DNA of 64,000 bases from Uranotaenia lowii. Taxonomy: Eukaryota > Arthropoda > Insecta > Diptera > Culicidae. Position numbers and translations under genes: made by a program. Numbering within the stretch: the stretch's first letter is position 1; every line of letters begins with the position of its first letter. The notes below the pieces were generated by a model, which saw only the letters and a program-made list of their open reading frames with translations, made no database searches and was not told the origin of the DNA. Below are positions 33,613 through 46,500 of the stretch, piece by piece. The DNA lies in the NCBI RefSeq assembly GCF_029784155.1, contig NC_073693.1, forward strand, positions 158,539,519-158,603,518, written 5' to 3'.

Positions 33613-34394
33613 ACACAAGTAACCAAAAGTTTCATATCTACTTTAACACGTGCCTTCGAAGTTCGTATTTCGCTGAACAAAGGTTCCAAAGAGAATTGGT
33701 ACCGAATTTTCTCGAATGCGAGCATGAAAGTTCCAAAAAGTTCCTTAAAAAGCCTTTTTGTGGCATGACAATTGCATCTCTTCAGTATAAAAGTTACAAA
33801 TTGGTACTCAAATAGCCTTCCATGGACTTCAAGTTCCAAAAAGTTCCTCAAATAGCCTGGCGTTTTCGCTGCTTGCCGCTAGCTGCCCTTGCAGCTTGCA
33901 GGTATTCTAGGGAAGCTTATTACCACTTCGAGTTTTAGCTTCTAATAAGACAACATCTAGGCGTGACCTCGTAGCAGCGTGTTTGACTATCATCTCGTAG
34001 CGTCGTGGTTCAAATCTGGTATCAGGACTATTTTTTTCATTAGGTTGTTTGACCGCTTGAGTATGTGTATAAGAGCTGGCGTGCGTATCAAACTATGTCA
34101 AAAACAAAGCAATTAAGTCTGATGAATCGAAGTGATGGGAGGAATAAAGATAGATACCGAGAAACCGGCAGCACCACATGGGCTGGTGGTGACTAAAGTA
34201 GAAAGGAGAGAATAGTTTTTTTTTATTTGTTGATTAAACGATGACTTGTGAGCTGAACAGAAGGCCGTTCAAATCTGTAATGGAACTTCAAAAATTCAAT
34301 AAGAACCTAAATTTTGGGCTGAATAAAACGAACTTTAGCACATTTTTTATGCTGATTAAGCTGGGTTTGACCTTTTTAACGAGACTTTTGGTTG
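33613..34394. mobile_element. Possible DNA element with AACCAAAAGT ends
   Basis: CAAGTAACCAAAAGTTTC at 33613 and the reverse complement GAGACTTTTGGTTGCTTGAG near 34374 could be inverted ends. A similar CAAGCAACCAAAAGTCACAT occurs at 45620. No target duplication was identified, so this is tentative. Confidence 0.3.
33957..34215 (+). mobile_element. tRNA-derived SINE, putative
   Basis: A B-box-like GTGGTTCAAATCTGG lies at 34005, preceded by an A-box-like TGACCTCGTAGCAGCG about 40 bp upstream. The element is followed by a non-coding body and a T/A-rich tail. No target duplication was found and the borders are approximate. Confidence 0.45.
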
Positions 34395-36459
34395 CTTGAG
34401 TATGCTTTAATAACTAAAATTTTGGCGTCTAAAACTCGAATTATTTGACAGATTTTGTCCATCAAATATATGGCGTGTGGAAATTTTGGAAATTGATCAA
34501 TTTTGAGTAAAATTGATCATTGATAATAACTGATGAATCAACAAACTTACATGAAAAACAAAAACTGATTTTAAATTTATTTAAAATCCTCCATTCAATC
34601 AAGGATTTAGATTTTGCCTAGATATTATAGATTCAAATATATATAGATTTAAAATAAATTGAATTCTAGAATTTAAAGAAATGCAATAAGATAACATTAC
34701 AACTATTCAGACACGAACGCCACAAACGTGGTAAAGTATCTATGATTAGAAAAAAAAATTACAACTGTTTCTGACACTGCCTAAGAAAGTCTTCTAGTAT
34801 TTGATATTAAAGATTTGTAATCATTTAAGAGCTTTGTTGAAGGCTGCAAAACGATTGGACTTATGGTTGAAGAAATATCTAAGATTTGAATCGGGTTCAT
34901 ATTTCTTAAAAGTCTTGTGACAATTACCATTTTTTTGCAAAACTGGAAAAAAAAATAAAAGAAAACTTCTATAACTTTTTTCTCAGAAGTCAAAATTACT
35001 CGCGATCTTCGGGAAAGTTGATCTTAGAATTAAAACCTCTAATTTTCAAATATGTGTTATCTTCTACAGCTTTGCCACAAAGGTACAAAAATTGATTAAA
35101 CGAATTTCTACTAATTTCCAAAATTATTTCGAAAATAAGAGCAGCTATCAAAAAACTGATTGCAAATTTGGAATCAGCATCCCAGAAATTTTTACCAGTT
35201 CCTGGAGTTTCGATTAGACACACCACTGACTAAAACCGCTTTATCTTTCTTGTTTCAAAATCGTTTTTTTTTACAAAACTTATAATTTTGGAAACCTTGT
35301 AATGTAAATAAAATATGTTTCTCAGAAAATTTTCTGTTATTAAAAGCCTAAGAAAAAATTAGAAAAAACATGCCTCGGAAAAATATTGTAAATAGATCAG
35401 CATTCCTTAGCTTCAGATTTAGCAAATTAATTGACTTAATGTGCAAGACGCTGAATTTGTAAGCTATACGTTATCTTTTTTTTAAATTTTTATGGTCATG
35501 ACCAAGAAAAATGTAAAAAAAATGGTGTAAAAACTGTACTTTTCAATCAATTAACCGTCAAAATTGTTCAAGCTACACCAGATAAATTTTGAAAAAATAA
35601 TTATAAAGTTGACGTAATTTGGCACATTTTTGCATCTTTTGAGTGTCAAAATAAGAAACACAGAATTTTTGACGAATTTTGAAAGGTTAATGTTTTTTCA
35701 AAATTTAGATTTGTAATCTGGGAGTTTCTCAGATTTTCTAACACTTAATTTCTATTTTGCACTTTAATTGGATGCACTCGAATAAAGTTACCAGCCGTCA
35801 CACTTCCACCAACAGTGTCATATTGACACTCAAGAGCGGATTAGGGTTAAATGTACAACAAACTCATCAATCTGAAACCTTTTTGGAAGATACATTCATT
35901 TATTCCTCTCAGAGGTCACGAAACACACAGAGGAAAAAGTTAAAATGCATGTTTGCTATGTTAAATTGAGATAATAAAGAAACATCAACAAAAGAGCGAA
36001 ATGGATTAATAAAAGTTGAAAAAGTTATGAAAAAAGAAATGAGTTCGAATCCGCTCGAAAACCATAATTAGATTCACATCAACGCCCGATGAGTACTCTT
36101 GTGAGCAAAATGTTAAACCCATTTAGAGCAATCATCGGTCTTGTGTGCGAAATAAATTATGAAATTTTAATTATCTGCCCCGACACATGCTTCTCAACAA
36201 CAAAACTGTGCTCAGCCAGGAACAAGCATCTCGATGTACAAGATTGGCTTTCTTCGGCTGCCGCCAAGTAACGAAAAATTAGTTAGCAACAACACAAACC
36301 AAGAACGGAAGGAAAGATGGTGTGGAAAATCGTTTGCAATGTTTGAACTTCTCCGGCGAAGTTCCCGCCAAGTTCCGGCGAAAGTTTATTTCGCGTCAAT
36401 TTGTTTGCGCAGGGTTGAGGCACAGGCAGAGCAAAAGCCAAACAAACCGTGGCAACCCG
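34395..36459. other. No recognised gene
   Basis: Strongly AT-rich and non-coding up to about 36060. The stretch 36080-36450 is more balanced in composition, but its 60- and 97-codon frames match nothing I know. Confidence 0.5.
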
Positions 36460-36683
36460 TAGGGCTAGGTGGGGTAATTATGAACAAAATTTCTTCATTT
36501 GGCACACTTACAGCCACCATATGTTAATTTCTCATCACAAACTCTGAAAAGCTGCCATCAATGAATGTTTCCGTGCTCTCCATCATTCTGTAGAACAACT
36601 TTTGTTTTTTGGTTGCAACCTCTGTCCTTGAGACGTCTGTTCATAACTACCCCGTCTGTTCATATTTACCCCACTGTCTAGGG

Positions 36684-38624
36684 CAGGGGTGAGCAACCAG
36701 CGGCCCGTGGGCCGCATGTGGCCCGCGAGACCCTTTTGTGCGGCCCGCGAAGCTTTTTTCAAATGTTTATGCCTTAATTTTTTTTCTACAATGGATAGCT
36801 AGAAAAACTTCAGTTTGTTAACTTTTTGTTATGTTATGTTTTAGGCTGAAATGCAGTATTGTTTATTGGCGTAACGTAATATTGGAGTGTTTTTATTTAT
36901 TTAGCATACTTTTTCCTTATTATTTAACTCCTACCACTTTGAGAGCAAAATCCATTAAAGTGAGTCGGAAGAACAGCCAAAAATCGGAACCTACACATGA
37001 TCAAAGGTGTTTCGAAGCCCGTTTAGTGAACTCATTATTTACATTTCAAGCAAACATGAAGTTGAATGATAAAATATATGCTCAGCAGATAATTTTTTTT
37101 CAATTATTCTATCCAATTCGGCAAAAATGTTTGTTCTGTTAGCATTCAAATACTGGCAAAAAAATTAAACCAAAAACTTGAGATATATTTTTTATTTCTG
37201 AATATTGACGAAAATTAAAAAATTAAGTCTTGGTGAACGATTTTAGATTGTTTATCATCATGAATCAGCCGGCATCAAAGTTACCCACAAAAATTATTAG
37301 TTCTTGAAAAAACAATGGATATCTGAAATTCTCTGATTCCACCAAAAATATCTTTGACGATTTTCTGTGATGTTTTTTTTCAGAAATTTTAATAGAAATT
37401 TATCACAAACATCGATAAATAATTATTTCACTTATAATTCGCAATCTACATTACCAGTGTCAAAATATTGCTCTAGAAATCCTATCCTAGTGATATCTAA
37501 ATAAGATTAAAAATGATAAAAATGTGGATAAAAATTCTAAAATCAAAAATGTAGTTTGGAAAATAGTTGCCTCAAAAATATGTGAAATTGAACATTTTAT
37601 AACCTTGCTCGACATCTGAATGCAATAATCCAATTCAGAACTTAAATAAAAAAACGGGTTTTTTAACGTTTGTAGAAAAAAATATCTAGGCTTTGAGGAC
37701 AAGTTTTAATTGTAAAAAAACAGAAAGTCAAATAGCGACCAAAAGTACAACGCTAAGAAGACAATGATTTCTTTAGAAATTTTTTTATCACACTCTTAGT
37801 TATCACTGTAGTAAGCTCCAGAAAATTTTTAAATGGAAGTGATGACGAATATCGGTTTAAACAAGAATGTTGTAAAAACGAATGTTCGCCAAGAAGTACT
37901 ATTAAAAAATTGAGAGAATTTAAAAATGACAAAGATTTTGGGGGTGGAAAGAAAGTGGAACCTGCTCGCCTGGTGGTCTAACAATAACTAACTATATATT
38001 TCTAAGAGCAAGTTCACTGGTGTTGGGAAAAAGTGGTAGAACTTTAGACATTTTGAAAATTTTACCATGCAAAAATGTTTTCAAGATCTTTAGGTGTTGT
38101 ATTTTTTACAACACTGTTTCTATTTCAGCTGTATGTGATATAAATATTGTTATTTTTACATCACAGCATGCGAAAATACAACACGTGTTGTAAAAAAACT
38201 AGAAGGCCACAGATCTTGAAAATGTTTTTGCATGGCAAAATTTTCAAAATGTGCCGTCATTGTCAAATTTTCCACTTTTTCCCAACACCAGTGAACTTGC
38301 TCTAACTAATTTTACATTATCATAAAATCATGCTACACATCGCACTTGATATCATTATGCTTCAAAAAAAGATTTAGCGAGGTAGGTACCTTTTCAATAT
38401 CGGGTATTTAAAAAGCCGTGTTGAATTACTGTTTTTGAGCACGTGAAATCGTTTTATCTTTCCTTTTTCAGATATGTTTTCGCCAAAATTTGTAGTTATG
38501 AATGTGTTTTTGAATGTTGTGGTGTGAAGCTCTGATAATTATCACAATAAAATTTTAAGTGCGGCCCGCCGGCAAGATTTCAAATTTAAATTGGCCCGTT
38601 GGTTCAAAAGGTTGCTCACCCCTG
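36684..38624. mobile_element. Non-autonomous hAT element
   Basis: The ends CAGGGGTGAGCAACC and GGTTGCTCACCCCTG are inverted repeats, flanked by a perfect 8-bp duplication gtctaggg (36676-36683, 38625-38632). GCGGCCCGTGGGCCGC and GCGGCCCGC words sit just inside both ends. The 1.9-kb interior is AT-rich, has no transposase frame, and carries a 296-bp MITE. Confidence 0.88.
38006..38301. mobile_element. Harbinger-like palindromic MITE
   Basis: Inverted arms of about 100 bp begin GAGCAAGTTCACTGGTGTTG and mirror at the right. The 3-bp duplication TAA flanks it (38003-38005, 38302-38304). The centre has the small palindrome ACAACACGTGTTGT. Non-coding. Confidence 0.8.
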
Positions 38625-40307
38625 GTCTAGGGGGTAATTATGAACACGGATTACGAACTTGGTATAAAATTCTTGAAAAATAACAGTAGTTATACGTTAC
38701 ATTTATCCATAGTAAGCAGTGTATGCTGATTTTTTACTTAAAAAATTATGTTCATAATTACCCCGGATTATGTTCATATTTACCCCGAGACTTGTCCAAT
38801 ATGATTTATATGGTGTCAGGAAATCTCAATTCAACACCAAATATTGAAAATTATTAGCAGCAACAAGAAAATGGGTTTTTTTTATAAAAACTCAATCCAA
38901 TTCATGTACAAAACTTGCAAAATAAACAAATGCATTCAAATTAAGATGTAAAACAATAGAAAAATAGCTATTTAGTGTTATTTTTTATTGATATTTTCTA
39001 ACTTTTGTTTCGAGAGTTTATTTTCTTTGTTTCATCTTTTACGTTTTGGTTGGTTTCTTTTTTCCAATTCTTTATGTCTTTACAGAACATTTTATTCGAT
39101 AGGACCTCTCCATACGTGTGAAATTTTAGACTAGTTAGTCTACTCGATAGTTTTTACATCCGTTGTCCTGCGCAGCAAACATCAAGTCTTCACCAAAACT
39201 TCGTGGGCTAGGCATTTCACGTACGTGCGAGGTTTCATGAAATTGAAACCTATTTATACATATACAGGAAATTCGAAAATAATTTAAAAGGGTTGTTTCA
39301 CACAAACACTCATTAAAATCTTCTTGGATCAGTGAACAGTCATTTTTTACTATTCTTGTCAATTCTATATGATCGACAGTTTTGAAAAATATTTACACTT
39401 ATAAATTTTTTTATCACCCGTATGAAATTTCACATAAGTAGCTCTATTCTTAAAAAAAAGTTGAAGTGCTACCGAAGTTTCAACCAAAAGATGTTCATTT
39501 TGCACCAAATTAAAAAAAAAATTCGAACAAATGAACATTGAAAAAAGTATCTAAGTAAAAAATTAGACTGCAGGAAAATAGATTTTTGATCTTTGATATC
39601 CGGATGTTACACATAAACAATTATTATTTGCTGTAATTCTAATGTTCTGAATAGCAGCACGTTGTCCAAAAATACAGGAAATTTGACCTTTACTTTGTGG
39701 AATTATTCACCAATTAAACTTACCAAAGTTTTTCATTTTTACTGTTGACCACAGAGATTTAAGGTCCATAATAATGTTAAATTTCCAACAGTTATGAATA
39801 AAAGCTCGAGCAGCAAACCTTTTGTAAACGAATGGTGAATTTAATTTTAAGTAAAATTAAACATTTCTTCAAGTCTGGTTGTTAACCTTGTTATTTATCA
39901 ATTAACAAAAAACCTGGTTTTGGAACCACGTAAAACCTGTATTCGGTATTAGATAACTATTCCTGGGATACAGGTTTTCGGTTTTGGTATAACCGGTAAA
40001 ACTTTTGACTGCCTGTTTTCTATCAACGAAAAGCAAGTTTTTATCGCTATTTATTTAAGCAAAATTAAGACGTATTTAAATTGGGTTACGGATTGTGCTT
40101 TTTTCAAAATTTCTGTTTTTTCACTTTTTTCCACTGTTGAAATTTTATTTTCAGTTTACATAAAATGAGGTTCAAAAGTTTTTTCAAAGACTGATAAGAA
40201 CTGGCATAGCTTTTTCTCTAAATCTGAATCTCAATTTGGAAAAAAAATCAATTTCTCAAAAATTCAAAACTTAACACATTTCAGACCTAATTTAATTATG
40301 AAATTTA

Positions 40308-40710
40308 GGCTGGTACAAATATCAATTTCTTCTTTTGTCAACTCCCCCTCCTCCCTCCCCCCTTCAGGATTTCCAAAAACCCGAAGGGGGAAATAAATAA
40401 AGTTTAAAGTAATTTATGAGAATTTCGATAAATAATTGAAATATCTGAAAGATTACAAGTCCAAAAAACAAATTCAAGAAGATGGGAGTTATTCCATATT
40501 TTATTTTCTTGATTTGATTGAATTATTCGATAAATTTCGCAATTACTTGATTTTCAGGTTTTGTGCTATGATATAGTAACAATTTTGTTGAATACAAGCT
40601 TCCGTGCAATTTATTCCAATTTATTTGTTTTTCGCATTATTTTTTATTTCCCCCCCTCGCGATGTTCCAACTCCCAGTGACAAAAGAAGGATTTGAAATT
40701 TGTTCCGGCC
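40308..40710. mobile_element. Harbinger-like MITE, copy B
   Basis: Same family as 12870-13255 in opposite orientation: begins GGCTGGTACAAATATCAA, ends ATTTGTTCCGGCC, flanked by TTA (40305-40307, 40711-40713). The copies are clearly diverged, so both are old. Confidence 0.75.
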
Positions 40711-40965
40711 TTATTGAATTTGGTCCAGGTATGGTATAAATGCCGAATGTTAATGTTTCCCGGCTAAGATTTTTTTCTTTGGTTTTTTAAAACATCTGAA
40801 ATGATATCTTTATGATTTGAAAACAGATCGGAAACACCTTACAACTATCAATCGGATGTTAAACTACCACTTTTGGAACTTTTTGTGTTCATTCATCCCC
40901 TGCAGCAGCGCGTATGGCACTTGTTCGGAATTACCTCGTGTTCATAATTACCCCACTTGACCCTA

Positions 40966-41847
40966 CATTTTCTCATCGTACCGCGTGGCCACCCATTAAT
41001 AATGAGCTTCCAAGTTCTTTTTTTTAACAGTTGGAATTGATTGATATGCATTGAAAATTACACATAAACTAAGCAAACTTTAGAAATTTTTTTTTTAACT
41101 TTAGCGATCAATTTTACCTTTTTATGCCAACTTAACTCTACTTACACCAAAGATAACTATGAAGCGTAACGAGCTACGCGCGCACCACGGAGATCATCGA
41201 AAGCATACACGAGACCAACCTCGTTGTATTTAAATCAAAATACTTTATCACTTTATCACAAGACGCACTAACGGGCCCCAAGCCATTATTTCTAAAAAAT
41301 ACGCTAACCTTCGGCTTCGACTGATGTTTTTCTTCATTTTTATTAGGGAAACAAGCTTTTCTATCGTTTCGAAGGTGAAAAGACTTTCATTCTTAAAAAC
41401 AGAAGGATTACTCGAATCTCCGTGAAACATGTTATTTTCATGATAATCATACAGACTTCATGGTGAACCAGCCTGCGTAGTCTGATAAAACTGTAGCTTT
41501 TTGATTTTCTACTCGTATGCACTTTCGGATGACTATAAATTTTTTGTTATATTTCATTAATTTCCCACATGCAACTGATCTTATTATTTATTTCTAACCT
41601 ATTTTGGCTATTGACCGTTACATCTCCCATTACTATCTGAGCTTGAAGTCACACTAGAAGAGCCATATACCTTTTAAATTTGAAGTACAGGAATCTAAAC
41701 CCTCATCTAACTAATCGAAGATCCAAAATGTTGACTCTGGTTGATATTTTCGATGCAGTTAACCGAATTGCTGAGTCATCCCTTTATCTCATTCCTTTTG
41801 CTGGCTGCCACTGTTTTCTCTGTACTTCCGGTCGGTTCTTGTCTTCA
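40966..41847. other. No recognised gene
   Basis: AT-rich DNA with short open frames only. No element recognised. Confidence 0.5.
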
Positions 41848-43300
41848 CACTGCGGATTGAATCGGACAAGACACCGTCGTGCAAGCCTTGCACGAAAATG
41901 CATCGATGAGATGGACTAGTTTCTCTGGGACTCCTCGTCGTCTAAGAGCAGCCCAGATGTTTTCGTGGATCAGTCGGTGAAATGCTTTCCCGAAATCAAC
42001 AAACATCGGCAGAAAAGAGTCCTGGAATTCGTTGATTTGTTCCAGTATTATTCGTAGAGTTGTGATGTGAACAACAAATGATCGTCCGGATCGAAATCCT
42101 GCTTGTTGCCGTCGGCCAGCGTCAATTTTTCCTTGGACCCTGTTCAGGATTACTTTGTTGAATTTTTGGAGGGTTGTACAGATCAAAATTATGCCACGCC
42201 AGTTACCGCACTCTGTCAGGTTTCCTTTCTTAGGGACCTTCACAAGGATACCCTGCATCCATTCGGTCGGGAATGTGGCAGTATCCCAAAACGCAGCGAA
42301 AAGACGGGGCATCATTTGTACTGACAAGGCAGGGTCGGCTTTCAGCATTTCAGCAGGAATGCAATCGATCCCAGGTGCTTTGTTGGACTTCATGTCCTTG
42401 ATTGCCGCTTCTTTTTCAGCCAGCGAGGACGCTTCTGGGTTGACGCCATCAATGCGACTTACTGTTGGCGCTTCGAGCTGTGGGTTCTGTTGGCCATCGC
42501 TATTTGTGACTTGGAAGAAATTCTTTTGAGTTAGAGCTTCTCTGTTTTCAACAACTGAACCTCTCGGTCTTCCACCGGCATTCTAGCATTAGTCCTTGCA
42601 CTTTGCACCTTGCATCCTTGCAAAAAGTTATAGGGTATCTCCAATGGCGACGGCTCTTTCTCCCTCTTCGGCTAGGGAGTTTGTCCAGGATCTCTTATCT
42701 GATTTTCAAGCTCTTTGAAACGGCCTTTTTCAGCTCTGCATATTGAAAGCGGGCGGCTGCTTTGGCTGACCCAGTACTAAATGCCTGCTTAATTCCGACT
42801 TTTGCCTTTTTCCGATCATCTCCGTGATAAAGGCATTCTTGATTCCACACCACTGTTCTTCGACTTTTCCGTCTGTCGCCAGTTCCGAGACTGGCGATTC
42901 AAGCTGTTCAAGCTGTATGCCTTTTTTTCACCTCTGGATTCTCCAGTCGGCCGGACTTTCTCCTCTCGCCGTTGGGCACACGCTGCTCTCAGTAGTCTCT
43001 CACCAAGGACGAGGTGATGGTCAGATGCAATATCTACGCTTCGTTTGTTGCGGACATCAAGAAGGCTTCTTCTACATTTTCGACTGATGCAGTTGTGGTC
43101 AATTAGACTTTCTGTTCGGCCATTCGGCGTGATACCCAAGTGACCTTATGTGCTGGTCGATGGGGGAAGAGCGATTTAACGATCACCATGTTGTTGTTGT
43201 CACAAAATTCTACAAACAGCTCTTCGTTTTCGCTCATCTGTCCTAGACCATGATGCCCCATGATGCACTCAAAGTCCTGATTATCGGAGCCAATCTAAAC
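41848..43300 (-). pseudogene. RTE-type LINE fragment: endonuclease and RT start
   Basis: Reading down from 43300 on the minus strand: endonuclease pieces DFECIMGHHGLGQMSENEE, WVSPNGRTESLIDH and SDHHLVLGE. Next, RT pieces KAPGIDCIPAEMLKADPALS, GNLTECGNWRGI and FVDFGKAFHRLIHENIW. The element is cut off at about 41862, before the catalytic Asp pair. Frameshifts occur between 42800 and 42400. It is close in sequence to the fragment at 14766-16167, and together they cover most of one ORF. No target duplication was found. Confidence 0.8.
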
Positions 43301-44834
43301 CTCCCTGATTTAAAATCCCTAGAGATTTAATACAAAAAAGGGATTCTTCTGAACACCCTTATGTACATATATGAAGAGAATAAATATTGTCAGCAAGCGT
43401 TGTTGGTGAAATTCCAATCATTCTTAAAACTTCTTATACTCTCCATACCATACTCTTTGTATGAAAAACGAACGCTGTCAATTTATTGTTATCAATTTTC
43501 GTCCGTGCACATGAGCATCTCATATTACTACGGAATAATATATCTCACCCTTAGATGCAACTCCTCGAGCGCGACAAATTTATTACTTAATCCCTTTGGA
43601 TTATTTGGCTATCCTCTCACCACACTGTCGAAATATAAAGTGTCTAGCTCGAGTCTCAATTTGTCTTCGATTTCAATTTCATTTCACTTTATGGGTTCCA
43701 GATTTGGTGAATGAAATTTATTTTCGAATAATGTAATGAGGTTCAATATTGGAAGTCTTCACATTGCAATGTGGTTACACTAGGAGGTTGATGAAAATAA
43801 TCGAAAATGACTCATTGACTCATAACCTGTTTTTTTTAAATTGCTCTAAATAATAATATTTTCACTAACTTGAAGTTTTTAAAAGCGCATTAACTTTATA
43901 TTTACTCAAAACAGGAGTTATTATGAAAGCCAGCTAGGCCATTTTTGAGAAATCTCTTAAAGCTCCGTCGAATGCTGTGCTGTTGTCAAAAGCTCGCTGT
44001 CTTGAGCGGATGGCGAATATCCGGAAAACTCGACCGCCGGAAACTTCACCCGTTTTGCATCCGCACCGAAAGTGCTTGTTGTTGGGCAAAGCATTATTTA
44101 TTCAAGCGTAATTTGGCTCACCCTACACAAGAACAAGAAGCAGCGCACAGCAGGGATGCAGCAATAAATACGCAGATTGCAGCCCGTGGAGGCCGATTAG
44201 TCTGGCTGGGAAAACGGTTTATGACTACTCAACTCAAACTCTTCGCCGACATTTGGAGGGCTACCGCTGAGAACTTTGTCATCATGATAGAATACACTTG
44301 TCGAGATCTTGACAGTCGCTTAATCTTTGGCAAATGGCACCGATAAATAGTCAGACAAACATCATTCTTTGAGGCAACTGGAAATATGTTCAGAACACCT
44401 TGAATTTATTTAAATGAAACAATTTTTTTCATACATTCGTCGAGAAACTCTTTCAAATCAAAAACATGTGGAATTAAAAAGTAGGAAATTTTGAAACACA
44501 ATAGTAAAAAATCACTTCCCTCACGCATGTATTGCAGCTAACATTTTAATACCCAGACAACCGAGACTGGTTTTCAGACAGGGCCCAAGAGATTATCCTT
44601 TTTCCAAAAACCTTGTGCTCTGACCCTCTACAGCCGCCCAAAATTAGGTGAAGCATTACGACGCGGTTTTTGTTTTTGGTTTTATTGCAATGTTAACCCA
44701 TCTCACCAGTCAACCCAAGTGTTGCTTCCCGAAATGAGGGGAGAAAAGCTTCAAAGGATAGACATTTCTCAGACGCTTTGAGATGATGAAATTAAACAAA
44801 CGAGTGATACCTAGTATAATCATCTACATGTTTA
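43301..44834. other. No recognised gene
   Basis: Mostly AT-rich. The stretch 43945-44346 is more GC-balanced and open for 133 codons on the plus strand, but starts at TTG and resembles nothing I know; it may be a chance frame or an old exon. Confidence 0.4.
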
Positions 44835-45610
44835 AAGGGTGTCCACATGAAATTGCCACACACAAATTTTACTCGCAAAATTTGAGTTTTCATCCGATTG
44901 CCATCAAATTTTCAGGGATTGAAAATAACTATTAAACTTCATTTAACCATTTTACTCGTATTTTATTTACATCCCATACGCAAATGCCCGCACCTTGGCC
45001 TTAACTCCGGCCATAAGGTTCTGCACAACCTGTGAACCAACCGTTTTCTGCATGTAAACCCATACTTTTTTCAGTTCCTCGACTGTCTTCACTACCTTAG
45101 GCAGATCCCGGTAACGTTACACGATTTGTCGTGAATCTTGTTTTTAAGTTTTTTTTCCTCAGATTTAAGCATTTTTGCCTTGAGAGCACAGGAGATGAAG
45201 GCTTAATTCTGAGGAAAAAAGCTTAAATCTGTCAAAAAATGCTCCACTCGGTTTGAATAACATTGCCGGGATGTGACCTTAGGTCGTTTAAAAATGTGCT
45301 GCATTAATAAGGGACCATTCAAATATTACGTAACGCGATTAGGGGTGGGAGGGGGTATAGCAGTTTGTTACGGTTTGTCATTTTTGATAAATCTGATAAA
45401 AATGTGTTACGTAGGGAGGTGGGAAGGTTGAAAATTACCGAAAATTGCGTTACGTAATATTTGAACGGCTCCTAATCGTCCAGAACTTCTCGATGGGGCG
45501 GAGTGTTGGGAGGGTTGAACATTTTCGGCACGAAATTTACCTTATTGTCCGCTACCACTCCAGCACGTCCTTGTAGTAGTGGCATAAGGCCAAATGCGGC
45601 ATAAGGAAAC
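44835..45610 (-). mobile_element. Mariner-type remnant, right end missing
   Basis: TA then AAGGGTGTCCACATGAAATT marks the left end at 44835. The minus strand has a transposase C-terminus ending VQNLMAGVKAKVRAFAYGM and, further up, NFVPKMFNPPNTPP, the region before the catalytic Glu. About 180 bp of unrelated sequence (45120-45300) and a MITE (45311-45472) separate the two parts. The N-terminal half is gone. Confidence 0.7.
45311..45472. mobile_element. 162-bp MITE with ATTACGTAACGC ends
   Basis: The ends GGGACCATTCAAATATTACG and its inverted counterpart are flanked by TAA (45308-45310, 45473-45475). GTTACG words recur inside. A 3-bp duplication is Harbinger-like. The end shares ATTACGTAACGC with the larger element at 51377. 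Confidence 0.75.
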
Positions 45611-46498
45611 AGCCCAAGCAACCAAAAGTCACATACTTACTTAACATGGCATTCAGAAGTTCACAATTGGTTGAGAAAAAGCTCTAGGAGACCTTTAGGT
45701 ACCCATGTCCCATTGAAGTTGCAAAGAAACCTACAGCGCCTTTTGAAAGAAAAAAGATAATGATAAATGAACTTTTAAGCGAATTTAACGCAACTTCTTT
45801 CAAGAAGTTTCTTTATGTTCGCTCAGCACATTCTTATGGACCATTGGTGGTTTTTCTAGGGAGTTTAAAAAAAAAGTTTTGCGACTAGCGACTTGTCAAA
45901 TTTTTCTGCCAAAATTCATGATGATGTTTACATAAGGAATTAGGAATAACACTCCCCGAAGAAGACAAAATGGAAGGGGATTTTAGATAAGTTAAATGTA
46001 TTTCAGGAACTCTTTACTGAAATTACGCGGCAGAGTTATTAATCGGAGCATCATTTACGGCAAATAGTGTGAAGGACGGTAATCAGAGATCGAGCACAGT
46101 TTTGACTAAGACCGGTCCCCCCCAATACGATGTTGTCAGCAACGAGCTGGGAACAATCTGAGGCAAGTATTTCCTTAGTCGATCACAGCGGCCAGGGACT
46201 ATTCAGATTACACTCGCATTCTCCCGGAGGCCCATGGCCCATGGCTGCAGCCAGCTGTTGTTGGAAAGAAAGTTAATATTGATCCCCAACCGATGGCATT
46301 TGTGTGTTTCAAAAAAGGTGGTTAATTTTCCTAATGTGATTTAATAAAAAGCTGATGATTAAAAACTTTTCCAACATTTTTAAACCCACCGAAAGTCCCA
46401 TAAAATAGAACAAAATGAATGATATATCCTGGAAACCCATTCACAAGCGAGCTATGGAATATTCTCTGGAAGTATATTTTAAATATAACTTTAAACAG
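45611..46498. other. No recognised gene
   Basis: CAAGCAACCAAAAGTCACAT at 45620 matches one end of the possible element at 33613. The remainder is non-coding and unassigned. Confidence 0.45.
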
Positions 46499-46500
46499 TA

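Larger units (their letters stand above)
36462..40963. mobile_element. TA-flanked transposon with GTGGGGTAATTATGAACA ends
   Basis: The left end GGGCTAGG continues as TGGGGTAATTATGAACA. The right end is its reverse complement, TTCATAATTACCCCACTTG then ACCC. TA flanks both (36460-36461, 40964-40965). The same motif recurs inside at 36640-36672, 38632-38650 and 38752-38785. No transposase is visible. It carries a hAT element and a Harbinger-like MITE. It belongs to the same structural type as 1408-6787. Confidence 0.72.

Noticed and set aside
36234..36527. 97-codon frame as a host exon
   Set aside because: It runs into the terminus of the 36462-40963 transposon and has no recognised domain or splice support.
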